The notes beneath the pieces are model-generated. The model was not told where the DNA came from and searched no databases. It worked only from the letters and a program-made list of their open reading frames with translations. Shown here one piece after another: positions 1-8,903 of a stretch of 64,000 nucleotides of DNA (position 1 is the first letter of the stretch; each line of letters opens with the position of its first letter). The stretch lies in the NCBI GenBank assembly GCA_050699875.1, contig JBOHFX010000091.1, forward strand, positions 1 to 64,000. The letters are read 5' to 3'. Both the position numbers and the translations under genes were made by a program. Origin of the DNA: GCA-003244245 sp050699875. Lineage in GTDB: Bacteria > Actinomycetota > Actinomycetes > Mycobacteriales > Pseudonocardiaceae.

Positions 1-1
1 C

Positions 2-3000
2 ACCGAGTGGAATGACACCGACCAAGCGGTGCCGGCGGTGACGTTGCCGGAGTTGTTCGCCACCCAGGTGGCCCGTTGCCCGGATGCGGTGGCGGTGGTG
101 TGTGGGTCGGTGGAGTTGTCCTATACCCAGCTGGACCAGCGGGCTAATCGGTTGGCGCGGTGGTTGATCGGGTGGGGGGTGGCGCCGGAGCGGTTGGTGG
201 CGGTGGTGTTGCCGCGGTCGGTGGACCTTGTGGTGGCGTTACTGGCGGTGGCCAAGGCCGGGGGGGCCTATGTGCCGATCGATCCGGAGTATCCGGCGGC
301 GCGGATTGAGTTCATGCTGGCTGATGCCGCGCCGGTGGTGGTGCTGACCTCGATGGCCATCGGGGATCGGGTGCCCGAGTCGCCCGGGCCTCGGCGGGTC
401 CTGGTCGATGATCCGCTGGTGGTCCAGGCGGTGGCGGCGATGCCCGGGCATGGGCTGACCGATGCTGATCGGGGTGGTGTTCTGACCCTGGCGCATCCGG
501 CTTATGTGATTTACACCTCTGGTTCCACTGGGCGACCTAAGGCCGTGGTGGTCACCCACCGTGGTTTGACGAGTTTTTCCGCCGCCGAGGCGCAGCATTA
601 CCAGGTCAGCCCGGGAGACCGGGTGTTGGCGATGTCGTCGCCGAGTTTTGATGCCTCGGTGTTGGAGTTGGGGATGTCGCTGTTGGCCGGGGCGGTGTGG
701 GTGGTGCCGGCTGAGGCTGGGCCGTTGGCCGGGGATGATTTGGTCGCGGTGATGGAACAGCAGCGGATTAGTCATGCATTGATTCCGCCGGCGGCGTTGG
801 CCACGATTCCTGCGGAGGTGGCCGCGGGTGGGTTACCCGCGTGGGCCACGGTGATCGTGGGTGGCGATGTGTGCGGTGCGGAGTTGGTGGCCCGGTGGGC
901 ACCGGGTCGTCGGATGATTAATTCCTATGGGCCCACCGAGACCACCGTGGTGGCCACCTGGACCCCACCTTTGGTCCCGGGTCCACACCGCCCACCAATT
1001 GGATCCCCGATTCCCAATACCCGGGTGTTTGTGTTGGATGGGTGGTTGCGGCCGGTGCCTATCGGTGTGGTGGGGGAGTTGTTTATTGCTGGGGTGGGTT
1101 TGGCGCGGGGGTATTTGGGTCGGGCGGGGTTGACGGCGTGCCGGTTTGTGGCGAATCCGTTTGGTGGGTCGGGTGAGCGGATGTCTCGCACCGGTGATGT
1201 GGTGCGCTGGACTGTTGGTGGTGAGTTGGAGTTTGTGGGTCGGGTTGATGAGCAGGTGAAGGTTCGGGGGTTCCGGATCGAGTTGGGGGAGATAGAGGCC
1301 GCGTTGGTGGCCCATGCTGGTGTGGCGGCGGCCGTGGTCACCGTGGTCGGTCATGGTGATGGCAATGGTGATGGTGCTGGTGTTGGCCGTCAGCGGTTGG
1401 TGGGTTATGTGGTCCCGGCCGGTGATGTGGTGCCTGATTCGGTGGATTTGCGGTCGTGGCTGGGGCGGACGTTGCCGGATTATATGGTGCCGGCGGGGTT
1501 TGTGGTGCTGGATGAGTTGCCGTTGGGTCCGACCGGGAAATTGGACCGGAAGGCGTTGCCGGCACCGGATCAGGCAGCTATGCCGGTGGTCGAGTATGTG
1601 GCCCCGCGTACGCCGACCGAGCAGGCTTTGGCCGAGATTTGGGCGCAGGTGTTGGGCGTGGACCGGGTCGGAGTCTATGACAACTTCTTCGAGTTGGGTG
1701 GGGACTCGATCCTGAGTATCCAACTTATTTCTCGGGTCCGGAAGGCGGGGTTCATGCTCGCTTCCAGAGACATCTTTTTCCACCAGACCGTCGCAGAACT
1801 CGCGTCGGTTGTCACTGCCGCCGACGGCCAGCCCACCGAGTATGAACCGGTCATCGGCCCGACTGCGCTTAATCCGATCCAACACTGGTTCTTCCAGACG
1901 CACCCGGTTAATCCGCACCATTTCAACCAGTCGATGATGGTGGAGCTGGATGCGGATGTGGATTGGCAGTTGCTCGAGCGGGCGCTGGAGCTGTTGTGGG
2001 TGCATCATGACGCGCTTCGCATGCGGTTCGAGCTGATCGACGGGTACTGGCGCCAAGACAACGCCCCGCCCACACCGACCAGGCTGCTGCGGGTGGTAGA
2101 TCTGTCGGATGCGGCGAATGCGGACCAGACCGCGGCGATGGGCAGGGTCGCCGACGACATCCACGCCAGTTTTGACCTGCGGGAGGGCCCACTGTTGAAG
2201 GCGGCGCTGTTCACCTTCGGCGCGGAGCGGACGTGTTATCTGTTCCTGGCCGCTCATCATCTGGTGATCGACGCGGTGTCCTGGCGCATTCTGCTGGAGG
2301 ACCTTGACACGAGCTACCAGCAGCTGGCGCGCGGCGAAAGCGTCGAGCTGGATGCCAAGACAACGTCGTTTCAGGACTGGACCAACCGCTTGGGCGACTA
2401 TGTGGCCAAGGGTGGCTTTGACCACGAGGTGGACCACTGGGCACAGGCGTTGGAAACCCATCAGTTGCCGGTGGACGTGGCAGCCTGCGAGAACGGTGCG
2501 GTGTCCCGCGCGGTGTCCGTGGTGCTGAGTGGTGAGGACACCGAGTCGCTGCTGCGGTCGGCACCGACGGTCTACCGCACCCGGATCAACGATGTGCTTC
2601 TCAGCGCGCTGGCTTGGGCGCTGAGCCGCTGGACTGAACACAGCCGGGTTTCGATAGATCTGGAGGGCCATGGTCGCGAAGAGATCCTCGATGGTGTCGA
2701 CCTGTCGCGGACGGTGGGCTGGTTCACCACCCTGTTCCCGGTCGCTTTGACGCTGCCGCCGGTTCCCGACGGAGCTGAGCTTCGCTGGCGGGATTTGATC
2801 AGGTCGGTGCGCCGGCAGCTGCGCGCGGTGCCTGGCAACGGCTTGGGCTATGGGGCGCTGCGCTATCTGGGTTCCCCGGCGATCCGCCAGCGCCTCGCCG
2901 TGGTTGGGTCAGGGCCGCAGATCTCGTTCAACTATCTGGGTCAGTGGGAGACACCGCCAGGGGAGGGGGCTCAGGATTCTGGACGGGGTCTGTATCGGGT

Positions 3001-3208
3001 GGTGCATGGCTCCCTGGGGCAGGCGCATGATCCGGCCGATCCGGGGCCACATCTGCTCGAGGTGGTGGGCGCTGTGCAGAACGGGAAGCTGGCCTTCTCC
3101 TGGTTCTACCGACCCTATTGCCACCATGAGGCCACCGTGCAGAGCGTCGTCGATGAGTTTGCCCAGGCTCTGCGAGCAATCGCGCGGGACTGCCGGAGTC
3201 AGCGGTGA
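2..3208 (+). CDS. Non-ribosomal peptide synthetase, C-terminal A-PCP-E part (5' end outside window)
   Basis: The reading frame is open from base 2, so the gene begins upstream; the linker before the adenylation domain (W-N-D-T) is the usual sequence that follows a condensation domain. Order seen: adenylation domain (about 30-1560; A3 motif YTSGSTGRPK near 512; FDAS at about 646; YGPTET near 925), carrier domain with LGGDS phosphopantetheine site near 1695, then an epimerisation domain to the stop. The last domain is E rather than C because it carries HHLVIDAVSW (2252-2281), DLEGHGREE, RTVGWFT and a NYLGQ motif; LGGDS rather than LGGHS is typical of carriers that feed an E domain. No thioesterase domain follows. 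Manual alignment to GrsA gives specificity residues of roughly D-A-L-L-I-G-S-V-V, a hydrophobic pocket; the substrate is not assigned. The activated residue should leave as the D form. The stop overlaps the exporter start by 4 nt (GTGA). Confidence 0.95.
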   Translation, partial: TEWNDTDQAVPAVTLPELFATQVARCPDAVAVVCGSVELSYTQLDQRANRLARWLIGWGVAPERLVAVVLPRSVDLVVALLAVAKAGGAYVPIDPEYPAARIEFMLADAAPVVVLTSMAIGDRVPESPGPRRVLVDDPLVVQAVAAMPGHGLTDADRGGVLTLAHPAYVIYTSGSTGRPKAVVVTHRGLTSFSAAEAQHYQVSPGDRVLAMSSPSFDASVLELGMSLLAGAVWVVPAEAGPLAGDDLVAVMEQQRISHALIPPAALATIPAEVAAGGLPAWATVIVGGDVCGAELVARWAPGRRMINSYGPTETTVVATWTPPLVPGPHRPPIGSPIPNTRVFVLDGWLRPVPIGVVGELFIAGVGLARGYLGRAGLTACRFVANPFGGSGERMSRTGDVVRWTVGGELEFVGRVDEQVKVRGFRIELGEIEAALVAHAGVAAAVVTVVGHGDGNGDGAGVGRQRLVGYVVPAGDVVPDSVDLRSWLGRTLPDYMVPAGFVVLDELPLGPTGKLDRKALPAPDQAAMPVVEYVAPRTPTEQALAEIWAQVLGVDRVGVYDNFFELGGDSILSIQLISRVRKAGFMLASRDIFFHQTVAELASVVTAADGQPTEYEPVIGPTALNPIQHWFFQTHPVNPHHFNQSMMVELDADVDWQLLERALELLWVHHDALRMRFELIDGYWRQDNAPPTPTRLLRVVDLSDAANADQTAAMGRVADDIHASFDLREGPLLKAALFTFGAERTCYLFLAAHHLVIDAVSWRILLEDLDTSYQQLARGESVELDAKTTSFQDWTNRLGDYVAKGGFDHEVDHWAQALETHQLPVDVAACENGAVSRAVSVVLSGEDTESLLRSAPTVYRTRINDVLLSALAWALSRWTEHSRVSIDLEGHGREEILDGVDLSRTVGWFTTLFPVALTLPPVPDGAELRWRDLIRSVRRQLRAVPGNGLGYGALRYLGSPAIRQRLAVVGSGPQISFNYLGQWETPPGEGAQDSGRGLYRVVHGSLGQAHDPADPGPHLLEVVGAVQNGKLAFSWFYRPYCHHEATVQSVVDEFAQALRAIARDCRSQR

Positions 3209-4479
3209 GCGTGCCGAGCGTTGCGCTGTCTCGCAACCGGAACTATCAGCTGCTGTGGGTGAGTCAGGTGTTGTCGGGCATCGGACTTAGCGCCGCGGTG
3301 CTGGCTTTTCCGCTGTTGGTGCTTGCGCTGACTGGGTCGGCGGCGGCGTCTGGTCTCGTGCTGGGGACGATTGCCGCGGCGCAGCTTCTTGCCGGGCTGC
3401 CGGCGGGAGCGCTGGTGGACCGCTGGAATCGTAAGAAAATCATGTTGAGTTGCGAGGCGATTCAGGTTGTCGCGGCGGTGAGTCTGGTCGCGGCCTTGTG
3501 GTGGGACAAGGCCCAGGTGGCGCACCTGGTGGTGGTGGCCGCCGTGATGGGGGTCTGTGGCGCGCTGTTTCGGCCGGCAGAAGATGCGTGCCTGCCTGGG
3601 GTGGTACCGGCACAGCAGTTGTCCACGGCGGTGGCGCTGAATGCGGCCCGCGGGTCGGTAGCGCAGCTATCGGGCACTGCGGCGGGCGGGTTTCTGTTCG
3701 CGGTCGGTCGGTTTGTACCGTTCGTGGCCGACGCGCTGGCCCACGCGGTGGCTTGCGCCTTGCTGGTATTCCTTCGGCTGCCGTCCCGGGAGGTACAGCC
3801 AACGCCGGCTCGCCACGTGGGCCGGGAGATTATGGCCGGACTCCAGTGGGTGTGGGGGCGTCGCCACATCCGAGTCACCGCCGTATGCGCGCTCGTGCTC
3901 AACCTGTTCTTCAGCGCCTTTTTTCTCATTGTCATCGTGCTTGCCGCGGGCCGGGGAGTGCCTTCGGGGCAGATCGGCATCATGGCGGCGATGCTCGGGG
4001 TGGGGGGGCTGCTGGGCGCGCTGGTCGCGGCACGTCTGTCCCAGTTAATTAGCCCCTACGCTTCGATTATCGCGGTGTTTTGGGGGATGGCGGTGTTCAC
4101 CCCGGTGGCGGCATTCGTGCACAGTGGCTATGCCCTGGGAGCATTGTTTGCGGTGATGGCGTTGCTGCCCGCGACGGCGAACACGACGATCATCACGGGA
4201 CAGCTGTTGCTCACGCCTGATGAGCTGCGCGGCCGGCAGAGCAGCGTGCTGGGCATCCTCACCGGGCTGGCCGCGGCACTGGGGCCGGTGCTGGGTGGGT
4301 TGCTGGCCACGGCGGTGTCCGGCCCGGTTGCGGTGCTGGTGTGCGCGGGTGGCATCGCGGCTGCTGCGGTGGTGGCGACGATCAGCCCGAGCCTGCGTGG
4401 TTTTCCCCGGCACCCCGCGGTTACCCAACCCCCACAGGCCATTTCCGAGCTGCAAACCGACCAACACCGCAGTAGCTAG
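3205..4479 (+). CDS. MFS exporter, EntS-like (MFS_3 type)
   Basis: The product is 424 residues with about 12 hydrophobic segments and the typical MFS loop GLVDRWNRKK-like sequence (LVDRWNRKK) after the second segment. It resembles the EntS/enterobactin exporter subfamily that accompanies peptide siderophore and other NRPS genes. The GTG start overlaps the synthetase stop (GTGA), so translation is probably coupled. From position and family the likely job is export of the peptide made by the upstream synthetase; the substrate itself cannot be read from the sequence. Confidence 0.9.
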   Translation: MSVPSVALSRNRNYQLLWVSQVLSGIGLSAAVLAFPLLVLALTGSAAASGLVLGTIAAAQLLAGLPAGALVDRWNRKKIMLSCEAIQVVAAVSLVAALWWDKAQVAHLVVVAAVMGVCGALFRPAEDACLPGVVPAQQLSTAVALNAARGSVAQLSGTAAGGFLFAVGRFVPFVADALAHAVACALLVFLRLPSREVQPTPARHVGREIMAGLQWVWGRRHIRVTAVCALVLNLFFSAFFLIVIVLAAGRGVPSGQIGIMAAMLGVGGLLGALVAARLSQLISPYASIIAVFWGMAVFTPVAAFVHSGYALGALFAVMALLPATANTTIITGQLLLTPDELRGRQSSVLGILTGLAAALGPVLGGLLATAVSGPVAVLVCAGGIAAAAVVATISPSLRGFPRHPAVTQPPQAISELQTDQHRSS

Positions 4480-4521
4480 CGCCACATCATGGGAACCCCC
4501 TGAGGAAAGGAGATCAGCAAC

Positions 4522-4725
4522 ATGGATGATGACGCGAGGTATGAGGTGCTGCGCAACGACGAGGATCAGTACTCGCTGTGGCTGGTCGGGCTGGACGTGC
4601 CGGCGGGCTGGTATCGGGTTGGCAAGGAGGGCAGCAAGGAGGAGTGCTCGGCCTATGTCGATGAGGTGTGGACCGACATGCGGCCGCGTAGCTTGCGTGA
4701 GCAGATGGACGGTGCCCAGTCCTGA
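4522..4725 (+). CDS. MbtH-like protein
   Basis: This 67-residue protein has the whole MbtH signature: an N-terminal acidic stretch, S-L-W, PAGW-Y, a conserved Cys, YVDEVWTDMRP and SL near the end. MbtH proteins bind adenylation domains and are needed for the folding or activity of many of them, so the partner is probably the synthetase at the left edge. A strong ribosome site (AAAGGAG, 4506-4512) lies ten bases before the ATG. The gene follows the exporter by 42 nt in the same direction. Confidence 0.96.
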   Translation: MDDDARYEVLRNDEDQYSLWLVGLDVPAGWYRVGKEGSKEECSAYVDEVWTDMRPRSLREQMDGAQS

Positions 4726-4737
4726 GCACGGGAACTG

Positions 4738-5487
4738 GTGATGGCGCAGCAGGTGGCTCGGTCGGGCTGGGTACAGGTCAGCCGTCGGCGGCCGGGGGCG
4801 CGGTTGCGGCTGATCTGCCTGCCGCCGGCCGGTGGCGGCGCGAGTACCTACCGGGACTGGCCGGGGCAGCTGCCTGATGAGGTAGAGGTCGTGTCGGCGC
4901 AGCTGCCCGGCCGGGAAAGCCGCTTTACCGAGTCCCCGATCGCGTCGATGGAGCAGCTGGCCGGCCCGCTGCTAGCGGGGCTGGACGACTATCTGGAGCG
5001 CCCGTTTGCGTTGTTCGGCCACAGCATGGGCGCGCTGATCGCCTTTGAGCTGGCCCGCCGGCTGCGCCTTGGGGGTGTGCAGCCGGTGCATCTGTTCGCC
5101 TCGGGATGCCGAGCGCCCCACCTGCCCAGTCGGTCGCACTGGCATACTCTGCCCGATGGCCAGTTCCTCACAGCCCTTCAGGAATTGGGCGGGATCCCAC
5201 CAGAGCTGCTGGCAGAACCGGAATTCCTGGCCGCCATGCTGCCCACGCTACGCAGCGACTGCACCCTGTCGGAGACTTACCAGTCCAGCGCCCGGGCCCT
5301 GCTGAGCTGCCCGGTGTCCGCCTTCGGCGGTCTGCGCGACAAGGACGTGCCACCCGAAGACGTGCAGGCCTGGTCGCACCACACCACCGGCCCCTTCCAG
5401 ATACACCTGCTACCGGGAGACCACTTCTTCCTCCACTCAGCGCGTCCAGAACTGCTCCAGCTAGTCGTATCCAAGCTCCAGCATTAG
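4738..5487 (+). CDS. Type II thioesterase (alpha/beta hydrolase)
   Basis: This is a 249-residue alpha/beta hydrolase of the TEII family. The nucleophile elbow is GHSMGA (about residues 85-90), the Asp lies in GLRDKDVPP, and the His in PGDHFFLHS near the C-terminus. TEII enzymes remove wrong or stalled acyl groups from carrier domains; it is separate from the synthetase, which has no TE domain of its own. The start is GTG 4738 or the adjacent ATG 4741. Its stop overlaps by 4 nt the stop of the convergent regulator gene (TAG against TAA). Confidence 0.94.
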   Translation: MMAQQVARSGWVQVSRRRPGARLRLICLPPAGGGASTYRDWPGQLPDEVEVVSAQLPGRESRFTESPIASMEQLAGPLLAGLDDYLERPFALFGHSMGALIAFELARRLRLGGVQPVHLFASGCRAPHLPSRSHWHTLPDGQFLTALQELGGIPPELLAEPEFLAAMLPTLRSDCTLSETYQSSARALLSCPVSAFGGLRDKDVPPEDVQAWSHHTTGPFQIHLLPGDHFFLHSARPELLQLVVSKLQH

Positions 5488-8400
5488 TGCCCGATTACTC
5501 TCCGCGGTGCGGTCTCCGGCAGCGGGCTCGGCCGGACGTCGATCTCCGCCATCCGGCGGACGTAGTTCTCGTAGTGCCGGCGTGCCTCGCCGAGGCGGCC
5601 TGCGTCTAGCAGCACTCCAACGAGGGTGCGATAGGCATCCTCGTCGTAGCGATCATGTTCGAGAAGGCGCAGCGTGTACCGCACGACCGCGTCAGTATCC
5701 CCGGCGTCACGTAGCCGTGCGGACAAAGACCGGAGTAGCGCGATGTGGGTGGCACGGACCTGTTCGGCCAGCGCAGTGCCCCACTCTTGGTAGGGGTCGT
5801 CTTCGAGGAAATCCCCAGTGTGAGCGGTGATGGCCAGCTTGAGTCGCGTGGTGGCACTCGGCTCGTCGGCACGGTCGGCGTCGAGGGCGGCTGTGGCTCG
5901 GGCGAGAAAGTCGTCGACGTCGACGCTGACCTGAGCCGGGTTCAATGACACCATGCCGTCGGTTGTGGCCAACGGAGCCTCACCCACGGGTTGGGGCTGC
6001 AGCACATCGCGGACCGTGGAGAGCAGCACGGACAGCCTGTTGCCAGCCAAGGCCGGGTCCACTCCCGGCCACAACAGCTCCATCAACTGATCACGCGAGG
6101 TCGGCCGGCGTCGCGCGGTCAGGATCTTCAGAAGATCCCGAGCTTTCTTCGACTGCCATGCCGTATTAGGGATGGGGATCCCGTCTCGGAGGACCCGGAA
6201 TATGCCCAGTGTCTGGATGGACACCGTGGGCGAGGAACGGACCAGAGCGCCCAGCGGTCCGGCCACCCGCCGTGACTCGACGTCGACTCCGTGGTCTCGA
6301 AGCTTCCGGTCGGCGAGGTCAGCGTGGATTTCGGCAATGGGCGCGCCGATACGACCGGCCACGACTCTGGTTGCGGCTTCCTCGAGGGGGCAACCCGTCT
6401 CCTGCCAGATGTCAATCGCGTCCCGCAGCGCGTTGGCGTCCACAGCGGGATTGCTGGAGGCCAGCACGCTGAGAGTGATGGCTTCGGCCAGTCCTGGGTT
6501 GTCCCGCCGCTGCCGCGCGGTTGCGGCAGCACGGTCAGCATCCGCCGCGGCGCCCTGCCGGTCATTGCTCATCAACTTCACCCAGCCACGGGTCAGCAAT
6601 GCCTGGACCTCGCGAAGTCTTTCACCCAACTCCACGGCCCGGTCCGCAAGCTCACGAGCCCGCTTCGGGTCTGTTGCCACACTGATGCGGGCGAGACCCA
6701 TCAGCGCCGAGCTGATGCCGAAGACGTCGTGGCACGGTTGTGCGAGGGCCAGAGCTTCTTCGTACGCCGCTTGGGCTCGAACCAGCTGGCCCCTGGTCCG
6801 GTACAGGTCGCCGAGGCCGCACACAGGCCAGGCCAGGAATCGGGAACTGACCCGCTGGAAGAGGTCGGTAGCTGTCATGAAGTCGGCGGCCGCCGCATCT
6901 AGCATCCCGAGGCGCGCGCGGGCGCGTCCGCGCGTGGTTAGCGCATACGCGAGGAAAAACGGGTTCTCGCATTGCTCGCTAAGGCTCAACGCGATCTGGG
7001 AGTCGGCCAGCGCACGGCGGGGCGCGCCAGCTTCGAGCTGATGGAATGCCTGCCAAGCCCGGGTCCACGTCACCTGCAGCAGGTCCTCGCACGCCTCGGC
7101 ATTGTGCTGGGCATCGGTGCAGTGGGCATCGTGTTGCAGCCAGTCGCCTTCGGCGGCGGTGAGCAACGCGAAGACCTGGTAGACCCCGGACCAGGCGCGT
7201 GGCTCGCCGCACCGTCGGGCTGCGGCACGGGCGCGGTCAGCGGTTCTCCGCAGACCCACAAGGTCGCCAGTCATCCGGTATGCGCTCGCCGACAATGTCA
7301 GCACCCGGATCTCATCCAGGGTGTTCTCGCGGTCTAACCGGGTTCGTCCCGCCAGCGCCTGGACTTCGGTGAACTCGCCCTGGGCGAACGCAATCAAGCC
7401 GATCCGCCAGCCCAGCGCGGGTTCCAGCACGTTTTGGTTACCGCCGGCACGCTGGAAGTGCTGCAGCGCCTGCGTCCATCGGCCTCGTACCTGCTGCGCC
7501 TGCCCCAGAACTCGTTGGATCCGCGGGTCGTCGAGGTACTCGGCCGGCAGTCCGGAGGCCTCCAACACCGCGGCGACTTGGCCGCGTTCCACCATCGCAC
7601 TGCCATGATCGAGCAGGAGCTCGACGCACCCGGCATGATCGCTTCCTGCGAGGAGGTGTCGCAGGGCTTCAGCCTGTGCTCCCCGCTCGGCACACACTCT
7701 GGCTGCGCTGACGTGCAGCGCCGTTCGCTCATTTGCAGACGGCGATCCCTCGTGCCTGAAGAAGTCCCTCAACGGACGGACAAGCGACCAGCCGCCGTCC
7801 CGTCCGGTGCGCCGCACTAGTCCCTGGTGGCTTAACTCGGCAAGCGCGATCGTCGGAACATCGAGGCCACGCGCGATCTCCGTGGTGAATCTGGTTTCAC
7901 CGAAGATCGCCAACTTTCGCAGCAGTTGCTGAACCCTTTCATGCGCTGCGCTAACAACCTCCTCAGCCAGGTAGCCATGGAATCGCTGTCCCGGGTCCAC
8001 CAGTTGCCTCAAAGTCGCCAGGCGCTGGTTCGGCTCGACCGCCCGCAACATCTCCACAGCACAGTGCACGGCGGTGGGCCAACCGGCAGTGTGCTCCCAG
8101 ACTTGCCTGGGTAGGCCGGGTGGATCTCTTCCCAGGGTTTTGCGCACGAGAGCATCGACATCGGCGACGTCCAAGGCGAGGTCTGGCGCGTGGATCTCCG
8201 CAACCAGACCGCGACCCCGCAGTCGCTGCAGGGAAAATGGGAGCTCGCATCGTGATATCAGAAGTAGATGCAGCCGCTCAGGTGCTTGCCGGCACAAGGA
8301 CTCGACTACGCCGGCGGCAGCGCTGTCCGGCAGCAGCGCATGCAGGTCGTCCAGGACGAGAATGAGATCATCGCTCAGGACGCTGTGCAGCCAGGCGCAG

Positions 8401-8780
8401 ATGGCCGCTACTGATGCCTCCAGATCGTCTGCGCCCACCGCCGCAGTACGCTGGATCGGCACCGACGCGTGCGGCCGCAATGCCGTCAACAGACCGGCGA
8501 GCAGGCGGTCGGCATCCGACTCGTGATCCTCGTACCCTAGCCACGCAGTGGGACGGCTGCGTGACCAGGCCGCCACCGCGGTTGTCTTCCCCCACCCGGC
8601 CGCGCCGATCACCACACAGATCCGGCGCTTCGCAGCGCGGTCCAACAACTCGCCAACTGACGGGCGGTCGATGAGCTCATCGGCCGGCGCGGATGGGGTT
8701 TTGGCAGTCCATGTTGGGTTGGTGGCCTCGGCCGGGCCGGTACATTCCACCCAAACCGTGCGCCCCCTCTTGCCCACCAC
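5484..8780 (-). CDS. Large transcriptional regulator: MalT-like NTPase plus C-terminal SARP/BTAD module
   Basis: The 1098-residue protein starts with a STAND-type NTPase resembling MalT and the large LuxR regulators: Walker A GAAGWGKTT (residues 59-67) and Walker B LILVLDD near 150. A central region rich in Leu/Ala helices (about 350-820) looks like TPR repeats. Instead of a C-terminal LuxR helix-turn-helix, the end (from about residue 850) carries an OmpR-type winged helix (QTLGIFRVLRDG, KKARDLLKIL, LWPG) followed by a BTAD helical domain. This reverses the AfsR order, where the SARP part is N-terminal. It converges on the thioesterase gene and is the best candidate regulator of the peptide cluster, but that link rests on proximity. 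The start is GTG 8780. Confidence 0.9.
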   Translation of the reverse strand: MVGKRGRTVWVECTGPAEATNPTWTAKTPSAPADELIDRPSVGELLDRAAKRRICVVIGAAGWGKTTAVAAWSRSRPTAWLGYEDHESDADRLLAGLLTALRPHASVPIQRTAAVGADDLEASVAAICAWLHSVLSDDLILVLDDLHALLPDSAAAGVVESLCRQAPERLHLLLISRCELPFSLQRLRGRGLVAEIHAPDLALDVADVDALVRKTLGRDPPGLPRQVWEHTAGWPTAVHCAVEMLRAVEPNQRLATLRQLVDPGQRFHGYLAEEVVSAAHERVQQLLRKLAIFGETRFTTEIARGLDVPTIALAELSHQGLVRRTGRDGGWSLVRPLRDFFRHEGSPSANERTALHVSAARVCAERGAQAEALRHLLAGSDHAGCVELLLDHGSAMVERGQVAAVLEASGLPAEYLDDPRIQRVLGQAQQVRGRWTQALQHFQRAGGNQNVLEPALGWRIGLIAFAQGEFTEVQALAGRTRLDRENTLDEIRVLTLSASAYRMTGDLVGLRRTADRARAAARRCGEPRAWSGVYQVFALLTAAEGDWLQHDAHCTDAQHNAEACEDLLQVTWTRAWQAFHQLEAGAPRRALADSQIALSLSEQCENPFFLAYALTTRGRARARLGMLDAAAADFMTATDLFQRVSSRFLAWPVCGLGDLYRTRGQLVRAQAAYEEALALAQPCHDVFGISSALMGLARISVATDPKRARELADRAVELGERLREVQALLTRGWVKLMSNDRQGAAADADRAAATARQRRDNPGLAEAITLSVLASSNPAVDANALRDAIDIWQETGCPLEEAATRVVAGRIGAPIAEIHADLADRKLRDHGVDVESRRVAGPLGALVRSSPTVSIQTLGIFRVLRDGIPIPNTAWQSKKARDLLKILTARRRPTSRDQLMELLWPGVDPALAGNRLSVLLSTVRDVLQPQPVGEAPLATTDGMVSLNPAQVSVDVDDFLARATAALDADRADEPSATTRLKLAITAHTGDFLEDDPYQEWGTALAEQVRATHIALLRSLSARLRDAGDTDAVVRYTLRLLEHDRYDEDAYRTLVGVLLDAGRLGEARRHYENYVRRMAEIDVRPSPLPETAPRRVIGH

Positions 8781-8815
8781 CGGCTAACAGTACCGCGGTC
8801 GCAATCTTTGTTGAA

Positions 8816-8883
8816 TGCAAATTCTTATGCAGTTGCAAATACTCACCGCGATCAATTGATCACTCCGGGTTGCATTCATTTGC
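8816..8883. promoter_or_regulatory. Repeated TGCAAAT motifs upstream of the SARP-type regulator
   Basis: The 123-bp gap 8781-8903 is clearly AT-richer than its surroundings. TGCAAAT occurs at 8816-8822 and again at 8834-8840 (18-bp period), with GCAAAT inverted at 8878-8883, and GAATGCAA (8813-8820) is matched by TTGCATTC (8870-8877). The repeats lie directly upstream of the regulator's GTG. A promoter with operator sites is inferred; the binding protein is unknown. Confidence 0.45.
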
Positions 8884-8903
8884 CACAATTCATTACCGAA
8901 TAA

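Noticed and set aside
1340..1400. GGTGATGGCAATGGTGATGG-type repeat in the synthetase
   Set aside because: It is a Gly/Asp-rich loop inside the adenylation domain, too short to treat as a separate repeat element.
833..2671. Long minus-strand open frame (612 codons) opposite the synthetase
   Set aside because: Its product is Arg/His/Pro-rich without any family motif; it is a by-product of codon bias opposite a well-supported gene.
8816..8840. Classical SARP box made of heptamer repeats
   Set aside because: The TGCAAAT repeats have an 18-bp period, not 11 or 22 bp, so I report them only as unassigned operator-like repeats.
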